A stretch of DNA of 23,006 nt from JAIXWP01 sp964428835 (GCA_964428835.1 CAYRZQ010000049.1:1-23006); one strand, 5' to 3'; numbered from the stretch's first letter, positions 1-8,755 are shown. The notes: a model not told the origin generated them from the sequence alone. Made by a program: numbers and translations.

Positions 1-53
1 TCGTTCTTGTTCTCGTTCTTGTTCTCGTTCTTGTTCTCGTTCTTGTTCTCGTT
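1..53. repeat. 12-bp tandem array (two 6-bp half units) abutting a stop codon
   Basis: The unit TCGTTCTTGTTC repeats about 4.5 times and continues off the left edge. It is really a period-6 repeat (TCGTTC / TTGTTC). Read on the minus strand it gives GAGAAC / AAGAAC, and the TAG stop of the adjoining large gene is itself the first unit variant (TAGAAC). The same word family occurs inside that gene at 361-410. There are no spacers of CRISPR type. Confidence 0.9.
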
Positions 54-3000
54 CTATTTCTCCACCACCACTCTCTCGGTCTTATTGAGGGCTGGGTTGC
101 TGAGTTCGAGCAGGTAAACACCACCGCTTAGATCATCGAGATTCATCATTATCGTTCTTCCATTCTCCATATTGAAAAACTCATCTCGAACTTTTCTTCC
201 CATGCTATCAAACATGCGAATCTGAACACGTCCTTCAACTCCAGTGGTTTCGATGGTAATCATCCCGTTGCTAACAGGGTTTGGAAACACTTTCACACTT
301 GCCCCATTAGTAATTTCGAATTCTGAATTCTTAATTCTCAACTCCCAAGTTCCCATGTTCCCTTGTTCTAGTTCTCGTTCTTGTTCTAATTCTAGCTCTT
401 CTTCTAGAACGATGCCTGCTTCACAATCCAATGGTGTAACAGTCACTTCTTCAGAGAGAATTCCTGATGGACTGCATATTCCAATCACACGACAACGATA
501 TATGATGTTCGTTTCAAGAGAGTCAACATATTTCACTGTAAGGTTAGCTGTTGTAGAACCAGAGTATGAAATGCCGTTAAAGATATCCGTGAAAGGTCCG
601 CCATTCACACTGCGTTGCCAGCGATAACGTAAAGCATTGAATGGACTATTGATTAGAATTCCGGTTCCTACGGCACCTACAGAGAGCACTGCATCACTGC
701 CTTCGCAAGCTTCTACACTGCTAGGTTGTTCCGTAATTTCTACAGCATCATATACATTCAATCTCACAGTAAAGGTCGCTTGTGGGCTAAAGCAGTTCTG
801 AAGTCTGCATCTAAATAAATAGCCATTCATTGCTGTGGTAGGATTATGTACAGTTAAAGTGGCTTCGTTTGCACCTGAGAAATTTTCATTATTAACCACA
901 TTAATCCATGTGAATGACATTGGCGATGTTCTGTACTGCCACTGATATGAGCGCACAGGTTGTGCAGTGGCTACAGAAAATGTCACTTCATCCACTTGGC
1001 CGCAAATGGTTTGTCGAACTGGTTGTTGCGTTATTACAATACTTGTAGTGTATTGACCAATAGTGATAGGTTCAGAATTCACTGTACAACCTTGGGCTTG
1101 ATTGGTCAAAACAACTTGATATGTGCCTGGTTGGTTTACGGTAATAGAAGCACTATTGCTGTTAGGAATATTTGTTCCATTTCTTGTCCAAGCGTAAGAG
1201 AAATCTGCTCCTCCTGCAACGCTCACAGTGAATGGAGAGTTTGGACAGGTGAGGGTTTCGCTACTGCTCAAAACTAGTTCTTGAGTTTCCGCACATGGAT
1301 CTACGCTAAATATTGATAGGGTAGAGCTCACTTCGTTTGCGAGAATAACAATGTCTTTTCCGTTTGGACTTTGGCTGGCAGGAATGAATACTATTCCTTC
1401 CGCACCTAAGTCGGGACCGCTACCAGTAAGGGTTCTGTTGTTATTATAGTTTACAAAACGCGGCATGCTTGGATTTGAAACGTCAAATAACATTACTCCG
1501 CCAATACGCTCTAATGAAACAAATAGGTAAGGCACGCCATTAATTGTAGCCGTGGTTATGCCTTCTGGTTCTGGACCTTTGTCGTCTGATCTGTTTTTGA
1601 ATGTAGCAGAACCATTGGTATTCGATGCATTAAAGAATGACGATGTAAGGGGATGAGTTGATGTAATTTGTTCTAGTAAATCTTTCGAATCCCAAACTAG
1701 TGCACCTGTTTCAGAATTAAAAATGCTGAATGAGCGACTTCCAAGAATGTGTAATTCATCATAATCGCCGTCTCCATCGGTATCACCGCTATACTTCAAT
1801 CCGCTTAATCGTCCTAAGAAGCGATTGTTTCTTAAAATGTAAGCATCAGGAAAGGCTGTTGGATCTAGTGTTCCGTTGAATGTAGATGAAGATATTCTAT
1901 TGGCATCAACAACATCTCCAAACTCTCTGGAGTCACCTTCGTTAGCTGTAAATAAAAGACCAGTACCGTTGATGTTAGCATAGGAAATTGCATCGGGCAT
2001 ATAAGCTCCTTTCACAGGTAGATTACCAGTAATCAATACTGTACCTGTTTGATCACTTGCATCCATTCCATTGTTTGAACCTACGCCATAGTCGGCATAG
2101 CCGAGAGGTCTCAAGGAAACAATAGTGTTGTTCGTAAGATCAATTGTAAGAAGTGCATTGTTTTCTTGGAGCGTAATATATGCTTTTGAATTATCATCGG
2201 ATACAGCTACATATTCTGGTTCTAAGTCTTGTGCAACCGTTGCACTTGTTGAAAATATGCGGATTCCTTGAGCGCGAAGAGCATTTTCTTGACCATTGAA
2301 TGAAGTAAGACCGATAGTAGTCACATTTGCTTGCGTGAGCGCCTCAACTCCTCCAGAAATATCAACGATGCTGACAGAACCTTCTGGATCGATGCTATAG
2401 TCGCTGCTTGGTTCGCCTTCATTAGCAGTCAAGACCTTATTGTAATCTTTACTAAAAGTAATCATATCGGGCATTGGACCAACCTCAACTTGATTTAAAA
2501 AATTACCGTCACTATTTAGGAATGCTACAAATCCATTGCTTTGAGGATTGTTGTTTTCGATTGCCAAGGCAACAATTCCGTTGTTTGCCACAACAGAGTT
2601 GATATTTCCATAAGGTGTAACATCAATACTATTCAATAGAATTGGAGTCGCAGGATTTTGAAAGTCCACGATATCCAATTTTTTACCAATGCTATTTGCA
2701 ATGTACAGTCTTTGCGTGCTGGGATCGTGTGATACAATCTCTGCTGAATTAGCGCCAGAAGGACCGTTGCTGAAACTGGTGATCAGATTAATACCGAGTT
2801 CATTTGAAGAAACAGGTGCTACTTGATCATTGTCCTTAATGAATACAATAGAGTAGTTGTTAGTGGGATGGATTGTTGCAAAGTCAGCAGTAGCAATTTT
2901 AACAATCACTCGTTCTGCTTTTTCAGCCAAGGCATCATCGATAATCGCTAAAGGAAAATTGAACACACCGTTTGAATTGGCTGGAATGGTTAGAGTATTA

Positions 3001-4061
3001 TTCCATACAAAGTCGGCATTCGGAGTGGCATCCGTATATACAGACAATGAAAAAGTAAGTTGCGTTGGGTTTGGCGTGGCATTTTCCATTGTGATAGGAA
3101 TAAAAACAATACCACCATTTTCATTAAACCAAAAGAAATTAGATGCTGATGCAATCGAAACATTTCCAAGAGCGCAACCGTCGTTGAGGCCTCCAGCACA
3201 GTTCTCGTCTATATTGTTGAAACAAATTTCTGAAGCACCTGGGTTTGCACTGCTATTGTTATCATCACAATCCCCGCTTTGTAAGGCATAGCCTTCGGGC
3301 ATTTCACATTGAGTAAGTGAGGATGTTTCAATTCCATAACCATCTCCATCCGCATCTAAGTACCAGGTTATTTCATTCACGCATGAACCGTCATCTTCAA
3401 TAGCTTCTGGATTGAAGTTACATGCATTGCTATCAGTACAGCCAACGACGATAGAGTTTGGAAGAATAGCATTTCCTGGGGATGCTACGTTTGCGGCTAT
3501 GTCTGCGCTGGTAAAAGTTGTTTGTGTTTCAATTTCTCCAACAGCACTAACTAAGCCGACATTACTCATTCCTACGTAAGTAGGATTGAAAGTGCCATCA
3601 GCATTATAACCATAGTAAAAACTGAAGTTTGCCGTTGCTGCACCGAACGATACACGAGAGACTTCGGTTCCTGTCGCATCGAAAATGATGGTGCCATCTC
3701 CGCTTGAACTGAACCCGAGACCTGAACCTGAATAGGTTCCCACTTGAATGTTTTCAGATAATCCCCAGAAGGTGCGGAAGTCGGTAGCAAATGTTGCAGA
3801 ACCAGACTCTCCAAAAATCACGCTTTCGCCCGCGGCGATTGTTGTGACTCCATTAAGAAAAGCTGAGTTAGCGAAGTTGAAACTATTATCATCAACTTTA
3901 TAACCTGTAATATCTACAGACGCATTGCCAATGTTCGTTAATTCGAACCAGTCGGCAGTTGAGCCCGATGACATAACTTCGGTAATTCGAAGGATGCCTT
4001 GAGCAAATGAAACGCTTGTCAAAGCAATAAAGATTGCTGAAAGTGTAATTGTTTTTTTCAT
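54..4061 (-). CDS. Choice-of-anchor I family multidomain secreted protein with T9SS sorting domain
   Basis: A 1335-aa secreted protein counted from ATG 4061. Ten further codons upstream also read openly from an ATG at 4091, but the signal peptide starts at 4061 (MKKTITLSAIF..., cleavage near SFAQ). Order of parts: a lamin-tail-like domain (about 22-150); a short Cys motif with GCTDSNACNFNP (about 206); a MopE-like Asp/Cys segment with DADGDGYG and DCDD (about 225-290); a beta-sandwich region (about 295-405); the choice-of-anchor I beta-propeller-like domain (about 415-917, with TANEGEPSSDY and GPEPEGI); about three Ig-like modules (to about 1215); a repeat-derived acidic linker (about 1218-1255); and an 80-residue type A T9SS C-terminal domain beginning VKVFPNPVSNG. 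Cargo with this signature is exported by T9SS and usually ends up on the surface or outside the cell. Its substrate is unknown. It lies downstream of the lipoprotein gene on the same strand, about 140 bp away, so it may have its own promoter. Confidence 0.9.
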   Translation of the reverse strand: MKKTITLSAIFIALTSVSFAQGILRITEVMSSGSTADWFELTNIGNASVDITGYKVDDNSFNFANSAFLNGVTTIAAGESVIFGESGSATFATDFRTFWGLSENIQVGTYSGSGLGFSSSGDGTIIFDATGTEVSRVSFGAATANFSFYYGYNADGTFNPTYVGMSNVGLVSAVGEIETQTTFTSADIAANVASPGNAILPNSIVVGCTDSNACNFNPEAIEDDGSCVNEITWYLDADGDGYGIETSSLTQCEMPEGYALQSGDCDDNNSSANPGASEICFNNIDENCAGGLNDGCALGNVSIASASNFFWFNENGGIVFIPITMENATPNPTQLTFSLSVYTDATPNADFVWNNTLTIPANSNGVFNFPLAIIDDALAEKAERVIVKIATADFATIHPTNNYSIVFIKDNDQVAPVSSNELGINLITSFSNGPSGANSAEIVSHDPSTQRLYIANSIGKKLDIVDFQNPATPILLNSIDVTPYGNINSVVANNGIVALAIENNNPQSNGFVAFLNSDGNFLNQVEVGPMPDMITFSKDYNKVLTANEGEPSSDYSIDPEGSVSIVDISGGVEALTQANVTTIGLTSFNGQENALRAQGIRIFSTSATVAQDLEPEYVAVSDDNSKAYITLQENNALLTIDLTNNTIVSLRPLGYADYGVGSNNGMDASDQTGTVLITGNLPVKGAYMPDAISYANINGTGLLFTANEGDSREFGDVVDANRISSSTFNGTLDPTAFPDAYILRNNRFLGRLSGLKYSGDTDGDGDYDELHILGSRSFSIFNSETGALVWDSKDLLEQITSTHPLTSSFFNASNTNGSATFKNRSDDKGPEPEGITTATINGVPYLFVSLERIGGVMLFDVSNPSMPRFVNYNNNRTLTGSGPDLGAEGIVFIPASQSPNGKDIVILANEVSSTLSIFSVDPCAETQELVLSSSETLTCPNSPFTVSVAGGADFSYAWTRNGTNIPNSNSASITVNQPGTYQVVLTNQAQGCTVNSEPITIGQYTTSIVITQQPVRQTICGQVDEVTFSVATAQPVRSYQWQYRTSPMSFTWINVVNNENFSGANEATLTVHNPTTAMNGYLFRCRLQNCFSPQATFTVRLNVYDAVEITEQPSSVEACEGSDAVLSVGAVGTGILINSPFNALRYRWQRSVNGGPFTDIFNGISYSGSTTANLTVKYVDSLETNIIYRCRVIGICSPSGILSEEVTVTPLDCEAGIVLEEELELEQERELEQGNMGTWELRIKNSEFEITNGASVKVFPNPVSNGMITIETTGVEGRVQIRMFDSMGRKVRDEFFNMENGRTIMMNLDDLSGGVYLLELSNPALNKTERVVVEK
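297..410 (-). repeat. Degenerate tandem repeat inside the coding sequence (linker before T9SS tail)
   Basis: Units of 6-8 bp of the form (A/T/C)(A/G)TTCT(N) run from about 305 to 410. They shift from AATTCT-type to GTTCCC-type to GTTCT-type units. They encode a linker rich in Glu, Leu, Gln and Asn with no domain character. The 17-mer GTTCTCGTTCTTGTTCT at 371-387 also occurs in the array at the left edge (9-25) in the same orientation. The linker therefore looks like an intergenic-type repeat captured in frame. Confidence 0.75.
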
Positions 4062-4199
4062 CACAGAATTTGTGTTGGTAAGGTGATGCAAACCTCGACT
4101 TTCAATATTCCGTAATGATTAGAGCAAGTTTAATTAATTATTTCATTTGTTAAGGCAATGTAATCCTGAGGAGTTTATTTTGAATCCCTTTGTCGCAAA

Positions 4200-5198
4200 T
4201 TAGTTCTTTTTATACGTCAAGCCGCCTTTTATACTTGATAGTACTATATGAAACGAAAAATCATTTCTAGATGTTGGAAAGAGTTCAGGCTTGTTTAAAG
4301 AAATATCATAAGCATATCCGACAATGCCTGACAGCGCATATCTCTTAAATAACATTATATCGAAAATGTTAAGCTGTACTTCTGGTTTTAGCATCCAAGA
4401 TGTTTGTCCCTCTTCTACTAGCAGACTAGGGCCAAGCATAACTCCTATCCTGCGATTTCTAAGATAAGCTTTATTCTTTGAGATTTGGCGGAAGACTCCA
4501 TAGCTCAAACTGGTATAAAAATCATTTTTACCAACGACTTCCATGCGGGAGTGCAGGGTGAACAGTCTTTTACCGATATTGCGACCATAGCTGAATCGAA
4601 AGAAGGGATACCCATTGTCTATGCCTCGATAGCTCATTCCAGCTCCAGCACTCATAGATCTCTTTATTACGTATGTGCCATAAGTAGGTTGAACAGTTGC
4701 CAGTTCTTCAGTACTAAAGCCAGATTTAGAAATCCATTGACTCAATTCAGGCAGTTTCATATCCGAAAGAAAATCATACTGATAAATATGATTTATTTTT
4801 TCAGCCAATGCACTTCCCGTTGTCTGTTGGATGAGGTATCCTACCGCGCAATAGGTTCCATTTTCATCAATAAAACAAGGCCTTCTTTCATCATACTTTG
4901 AATTTATTGGAAATTCACCACGGCGGATGTATGCGAGTAGATGTTCCAAAACTGCAAAGCGTTTCTGCTTGATATCGCTATCAGTCATCGCTTTTGTACG
5001 ATCCATCAAGAGTTGATAAGCATAAGCTAGATGAGCGGTGATACGCTGTTTTTCAGACAGTGAGTTGCGCTCTGACGGTGTAAAGAAATGCTCAGCACTA
5101 GTATTGCCGATAATTGGATTCATGGAACCTTGATCGCTGCTAATACAGCCCGCCAAAAGGATTGCAGCAGTGGTGAGAATAACATACAACTTCATCAT
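4200..5198 (-). CDS. Uncharacterised lipoprotein with CFIDENG/CAVGYLI domain
   Basis: A 332-aa protein. Its signal peptide ends in the lipobox LAGC (Cys at about residue 18), so an acylated, membrane-attached protein is expected. Residues about 40-165 hold a domain I have seen in uncharacterised Bacteroidota proteins, with FPIN, CFIDENGTYCAVGYLI and a closing ELATVQPTYG. The rest (about 180-332) is rich in alternating aromatic and hydrophobic residues and resembles short outer-membrane beta strands. ATG codons at 5198 and 5195 are equally possible starts. It begins 18 bp after the stop of the preceding gene and so is probably co-transcribed with the Rrf2 gene. Function unknown. Confidence 0.75.
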   Translation of the reverse strand: MMKLYVILTTAAILLAGCISSDQGSMNPIIGNTSAEHFFTPSERNSLSEKQRITAHLAYAYQLLMDRTKAMTDSDIKQKRFAVLEHLLAYIRRGEFPINSKYDERRPCFIDENGTYCAVGYLIQQTTGSALAEKINHIYQYDFLSDMKLPELSQWISKSGFSTEELATVQPTYGTYVIKRSMSAGAGMSYRGIDNGYPFFRFSYGRNIGKRLFTLHSRMEVVGKNDFYTSLSYGVFRQISKNKAYLRNRRIGVMLGPSLLVEEGQTSWMLKPEVQLNIFDIMLFKRYALSGIVGYAYDISLNKPELFPTSRNDFSFHIVLSSIKGGLTYKKN

Positions 5199-5216
5199 TG
5201 TGAACTATTATTTTTC

Positions 5217-6038
5217 CTAATTTACGGTTAAGTCCTCTTTGTATATATACGTTATGACCATGAATCTACCATCAATGCCTTCAAAGTCAAAATTGACCAC
5301 AGCGTCTTCAATATAAGGATTCTCCTTTTTTATAAATTCCACAACCGATGAAGAAATTTTTTCTGTCACGTCGAATTTATCAATACCTGTGATTGGCTTA
5401 TTGGATCCAAATACTCCAAGAAATATATCCCAAGAAGGCAGGTTTATTTGAGAGCTAAGGATGTCGTTAACGTTTCCTTGAGTGGGTCGCATGGTATGAA
5501 GTGTGATTGTCTTATTACCTATACTTAGAAAGGGAGTCTCCTCAATGACTGCACTACCAATGAGAATATTTAGACTTTCAAGAGTTATTTGCTTTTTTCT
5601 AACATGTTCTTCCAGTTCGGAAATATTTTCAATTATCGTTACTCCTTTTTTGCCTCTAAGCTTTAGAATTTTATTTCTTATTTCAATCGCCTCTACCATG
5701 TTCAATTGATTGAATTGAGCAAAGGATTCAACGCTTTCATTCACAACAAAGATTGCTTGCACATCCATATCTGACTTTTCGTTGTGATTATCAAAAAGAT
5801 GACGAGCATGATATACTGCCTTGATTTTATGAAGTGATAAAACTCTTGCTTGCTTTGGCGCTACAGGTTCCTCTACGATGATAGTCTGGCGTTGGCGAGT
5901 TTTGTTTTTTGTCCAGATTTCGCTGAATTCATCCATAGATTTTTCACCGTAGTTTCCTGAAATTCGCTGCTGGTCAATTGAAGAAATTTGTTTGCTCTTT
6001 TTTACTTGATTTTGCAATGTTCTGGCGTACCTAATTTC
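5217..6038 (-). CDS. C-terminal part of a secreted protein of unknown function (broken by assembly gap)
   Basis: The frame is open from the N-run to the TAG at 5217, about 274 codons. The only start-like codon near its left end is a TTG at 6017. The frame also stays open above it, reading EIRYART up to the Ns, so the TTG is not needed. I recognise no family. The sequence is soluble-looking, has a basic segment early on, and ends in a beta-rich part. It most likely continues the gene on the other side of the gap: the gap flanks end GAAA and begin GAAA, and collapsing those 4 bases joins both halves in one frame of about 455 aa. Confidence 0.6.
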   Translation of the reverse strand, partial: EIRYARTLQNQVKKSKQISSIDQQRISGNYGEKSMDEFSEIWTKNKTRQRQTIIVEEPVAPKQARVLSLHKIKAVYHARHLFDNHNEKSDMDVQAIFVVNESVESFAQFNQLNMVEAIEIRNKILKLRGKKGVTIIENISELEEHVRKKQITLESLNILIGSAVIEETPFLSIGNKTITLHTMRPTQGNVNDILSSQINLPSWDIFLGVFGSNKPITGIDKFDVTEKISSSVVEFIKKENPYIEDAVVNFDFEGIDGRFMVITYIYKEDLTVN

Positions 6039-6048
6039 NNNNNNNNNN
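6039..6048. other. Assembly gap (10 Ns)
   Basis: Ten undetermined bases of placeholder length. On the minus strand the sequence before the gap ends GAAA and the sequence after it begins GAAA, which suggests that two contig ends overlap slightly and nothing is missing. Confidence 0.95.
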
Positions 6049-6598
6049 TTTCCTGATGCCTGTCATACTGGTCTAGATTTTTTGGAAAATTGGATGAGAT
6101 GTAATGAAAGCCATCAGTAGCCTTATCAGTTGCTTTTACAGGAACTTCAAAAAGTGTCTGCAGCGCTGCAGCCTCCTCGGCGTTGATCTTTTTACCCATC
6201 ATCACTGAGTAAAGATGACCGCTGTTATCCCTTAGAAGATTAGACTTAACACTTGGAGGCATCAATTCCATTTGAAGCATTTTTAAGCGCATGTTAGGGC
6301 TTAAACCTTCAGATGATTTATAGGCTTTGGTTATAAAGGAGTTTTTAGGAAGATTATTGGCATGATTGATTTCAAAAACAGAGAATCGTGCGCTCACGAC
6401 ATTTGGGTCAAGGTACGCAACATCATCGATAGCTCTCGCTCTGGCGCCAAAACCGGTGGCATCATCCAGATGACTCCATCGAGACGCTTTACTTAAATCA
6501 GATGCGTTATCGGCTGCCTTTCCGGCGCGCGAACAGCCTCTGACGAGAGCACCCAGCAGCAGGATTGCCATGAGTGACATTTTCAAGTGATAGTTCAT
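6049..6598 (-). CDS. N-terminal part of a secreted protein of unknown function (broken by assembly gap)
   Basis: The ATG at 6598 overlaps the stop of the Rrf2 gene in an ATGA, so translation is probably coupled. Residues 1-22 form a signal peptide ending VRGC. This could be a lipobox, although Arg at position -2 is unusual. The roughly 183 residues before the gap match no family I know. Read literally through the 10 Ns the frame would end after 11 more residues at 6002. That tail is an artefact of the arbitrary gap length; see the partner entry at 5217-6038. Confidence 0.65.
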
Positions 6599-7041
6599 TT
6601 TTTCTTTGGTTTAATAAGTTTTTCTTCTCTTTGAATGATTGATGCTATAGTAGTTTTGTTGAGTATATTCAGACTGGCATCTCTTACTTCTTCCATGACG
6701 GCGTGAATGCCACATGTTTTTTCATCTATGCAATATTCACAAGGCTCGTAATAGTTCAAGCTCACACATGACACCATGGCGATCGGTCCATTCATTACTC
6801 TGATTATTTCAGCCAGATTGATTTGATCAGCAGATTTGGCTAAATAATATCCTCCAGCGCTCCCTTTTTTACTAGTTACAAAGCCCCCAATCTTTAAATC
6901 AGCAAGAATGGCTTCGAGGAATTTTTGAGGTATGGTCGTTTGCTCTACAATGGAAGCAACAGATGCCGGATGTTCCGATGCATTTGCTCGTGCTATCTGC
7001 ACCAGTGCTTTGATGGCATATCGAGATCTCTTGTTTAGCAT
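6595..7041 (-). CDS. Rrf2 family transcriptional regulator
   Basis: A 148-aa winged-helix DNA-binding protein. The N-terminus (MLNKRSRYAIKAL) and the wing segment SKKGSAGGYYLAK are typical of Rrf2. Cys92, Cys101, Cys104 and Cys110 sit where IscR-like members carry Fe-S cluster ligands (IscR uses Cys92/98/104), so an Fe-S or thiol signal is plausible. It is transcribed divergently from cysH across 72 bp containing a TCCTAC...GTAGGA dyad. This fits a regulator of sulfate or cysteine metabolism that also controls itself. It heads a minus-strand operon with two secreted-protein genes of unknown role. Confidence 0.9.
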   Translation of the reverse strand: MLNKRSRYAIKALVQIARANASEHPASVASIVEQTTIPQKFLEAILADLKIGGFVTSKKGSAGGYYLAKSADQINLAEIIRVMNGPIAMVSCVSLNYYEPCEYCIDEKTCGIHAVMEEVRDASLNILNKTTIASIIQREEKLIKPKKK

Positions 7042-7063
7042 AGTTTTTTTCTAATCCTATAAA

Positions 7064-7082
7064 TCCTACCTGTGTAGTAGGA
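7064..7082. promoter_or_regulatory. Candidate Rrf2 operator (inverted repeat)
   Basis: TCCTAC (7064-7069) and GTAGGA (7077-7082) form 6-bp arms around 7 bp, in the 72-bp divergent region. The dyad covers where the -33 element of the cysH promoter would lie. That the adjacent Rrf2 protein binds here is inference from position and symmetry. Confidence 0.55.
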
Positions 7083-7098
7083 AATTAAAAATTTTTCA

Positions 7099-7106
7099 TA
7101 AGTTTG
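7099..7106 (+). promoter_or_regulatory. cysH promoter -7 box
   Basis: TAAGTTTG matches the Bacteroidota -7 consensus TAnnTTTG. No good -33 TTTG lies about 18-20 bp upstream. That spot is occupied by the dyad, which would suit regulated transcription. The ATG is only 8 bp downstream of the box, so the leader would be extremely short. Confidence 0.5.
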
Positions 7107-7113
7107 CGCACTT

Positions 7114-7839
7114 ATGACGACGCAATCTACTACAGAAAAGCTGAATAGTCTATTGCTACAATCGAAAGGATTTGAAGATACTATCCTTTTAGCATTGGGC
7201 AATTTGGGAGGGAAAGCTGCCTTTTCGACTAGTTTCAGTAAGGAGGATCAGATTATCTACGACGTAATCGCCCGGAAAAATTTACCAATAGAGGTTTTTA
7301 CTTTGGATACGGGCAGGCTTTTTCCTGAGACGTATAGTGTTTGGTCGAGGACTTTAGAAAAATATAAAAGGCCCATTCGATCTTTTTTTCCTAATGACTT
7401 GGCGGTGGAATCGATGATTAATGAATTCGGGCCAAATCTCTTTTATGAGAGCGTGGACTTGAGAAAGAAGTGTTGTAATGTTAGAAAGGTGGAACCATTG
7501 AATAGAGCTCTTGAGGGAGTCAATATATGGTTCACGGGTATTCGCGCTGTTCATTCTGAAAATAGGTCAGCAATGAATAGAGTAGAATGGGATGCCAATA
7601 GAAAGATATACAAGGTACATCCTTTATTGTATTGGACGAATGATATGGTAGATACCTATATCGATCGTTTTCATATTCCTTATAACAAGCTTCATGATAA
7701 GGGCTTTTTAAGTATCGGATGCGCACCTTGTACTAGGGCTGTGGCAAAAGGTGAAGATGCCCGTGCGGGCAGATGGTGGTGGGAAGATGCATCCAAGAAG
7801 GAATGCGGCTTACACGCTGAGAATAATACAAATTCATAG
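7114..7839 (+). CDS. cysH: Phosphoadenylyl/adenylyl-sulfate reductase (CysH family)
   Basis: A 241-aa reductase that makes sulfite from APS or PAPS in the cytoplasm. It has the PP-loop-like STSFSKEDQ (38-46), TLDTGRLFPET (63-73), the cysteine pair CC (120-121) with NVRKVEPL, CAPC (203-206), and the C-terminal catalytic ECGLH (Cys231). The CC...CxxC set is the [4Fe-4S] ligand set of bacterial APS-type reductases, so APS is the more likely substrate. The operon has no CysC kinase to make PAPS, which agrees. The stop is followed 1 bp later by the cysD start. Confidence 0.95.
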   Translation: MTTQSTTEKLNSLLLQSKGFEDTILLALGNLGGKAAFSTSFSKEDQIIYDVIARKNLPIEVFTLDTGRLFPETYSVWSRTLEKYKRPIRSFFPNDLAVESMINEFGPNLFYESVDLRKKCCNVRKVEPLNRALEGVNIWFTGIRAVHSENRSAMNRVEWDANRKIYKVHPLLYWTNDMVDTYIDRFHIPYNKLHDKGFLSIGCAPCTRAVAKGEDARAGRWWWEDASKKECGLHAENNTNS

Positions 7840-7840
7840 T

Positions 7841-8740
7841 ATGGGTAATAATCATTTAAAGGCACTGGAAGATGAAGCGATGCATATCTTCCTGGAGGTA
7901 ATGGGACAGTTCGAGCGACCAGCGCTGCTATTTAGCGGAGGTAAAGACTCAATCGTTTTAGCGCATTTGGCAAATAAATTATTCAAGCCAGCACGTATTC
8001 CTTTTCCTTTGGTTCATATTGATACTGGACATAATTTTTCTGAAGCACTCGCATATCGAGATGAATTGGCCGAGAGACTCGGTGCCAAGTTAATTGTGCG
8101 GTATGTTGCTGATTCAATTAAAAAGCATGGATTAAGTGATCCTGGAGGGAAGTTTCCTTCACGCAACGCTCTACAGAGTTATACGCTCCTTGACACCATT
8201 GAGGAGTTCGAATTCGATGCGTGTATTGGTGGCGCACGCAGAGATGAAGAGAAAGCACGGGCCAAGGAGCGAATATTCTCTGTCAGAGATGAGTTTGGAA
8301 CATGGGACCCAAAGAATCAACGTCCTGAGATTTGGAATATCTATAATGGTCAAATTTCAAAGGGGCAAAATGTTCGTGTCTTTCCTATAAGCAATTGGAC
8401 CGAATTGGATGTTTGGAATTATATCCGTCAGGAAAACATTACCCTTCCGTCGATCTACTTTGCTCATGATCGTGAGGTGGTTCGCCACGGCAATCAATGG
8501 CTTGCCACTAATGAATTCATCAAAATTGAAAATACGGATGAGATCACAACAAAGCGCGTTCGCTATCGCACTGTTGGTGATATGACGTGCACCGCTGCTG
8601 TGGAAAGTACCGCTGATACTCTTGATGCTGTGATTGATGAAATCATTTCTTCGCGTATCAGTGAACGCGGAGAGACACGTATCGACGATCGCATGTCAGA
8701 GGCAGCAATGGAGGATAGAAAGAAAAACGGTTATTTCTAA
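7841..8740 (+). CDS. cysD: Sulfate adenylyltransferase subunit 2
   Basis: A 299-aa small subunit of ATP sulfurylase, which with CysN converts sulfate and ATP to APS. It has the PP-loop SGGKDS (32-37), HIDTGHNFSEAL, GGARRDEEKARAKERIFS, and the family's C-terminal region with ISERGETRIDDR and a final KKNGYF. An open frame runs back to 7751 inside cysH. The ATG at 7841 is right because homology starts there and it sits 1 bp after the cysH stop. Length is as expected for the family. Confidence 0.96.
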   Translation: MGNNHLKALEDEAMHIFLEVMGQFERPALLFSGGKDSIVLAHLANKLFKPARIPFPLVHIDTGHNFSEALAYRDELAERLGAKLIVRYVADSIKKHGLSDPGGKFPSRNALQSYTLLDTIEEFEFDACIGGARRDEEKARAKERIFSVRDEFGTWDPKNQRPEIWNIYNGQISKGQNVRVFPISNWTELDVWNYIRQENITLPSIYFAHDREVVRHGNQWLATNEFIKIENTDEITTKRVRYRTVGDMTCTAAVESTADTLDAVIDEIISSRISERGETRIDDRMSEAAMEDRKKNGYF

Positions 8741-8755
8741 AAAAATTAAAGCGAA

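Noticed and set aside
1..53. CRISPR-like array
   Set aside because: Units are contiguous 6/12-mers without spacers and no cas gene is present.
2857..3291. 144-codon plus-strand ORF inside the large T9SS gene
   Set aside because: It is the opposite-strand shadow of a clear multidomain coding sequence, without domain similarity or promoter.
6002..6038. Short C-terminal tail (KLGTPEHCKIK) of the gene at 6598
   Set aside because: The frame depends on the arbitrary 10-N gap length; the alternative frame continues into a long open region.
7751..7840. N-terminal extension of CysD
   Set aside because: It overlaps the conserved end of CysH and has no CysD similarity; ATG 7841 follows the cysH stop by one base.
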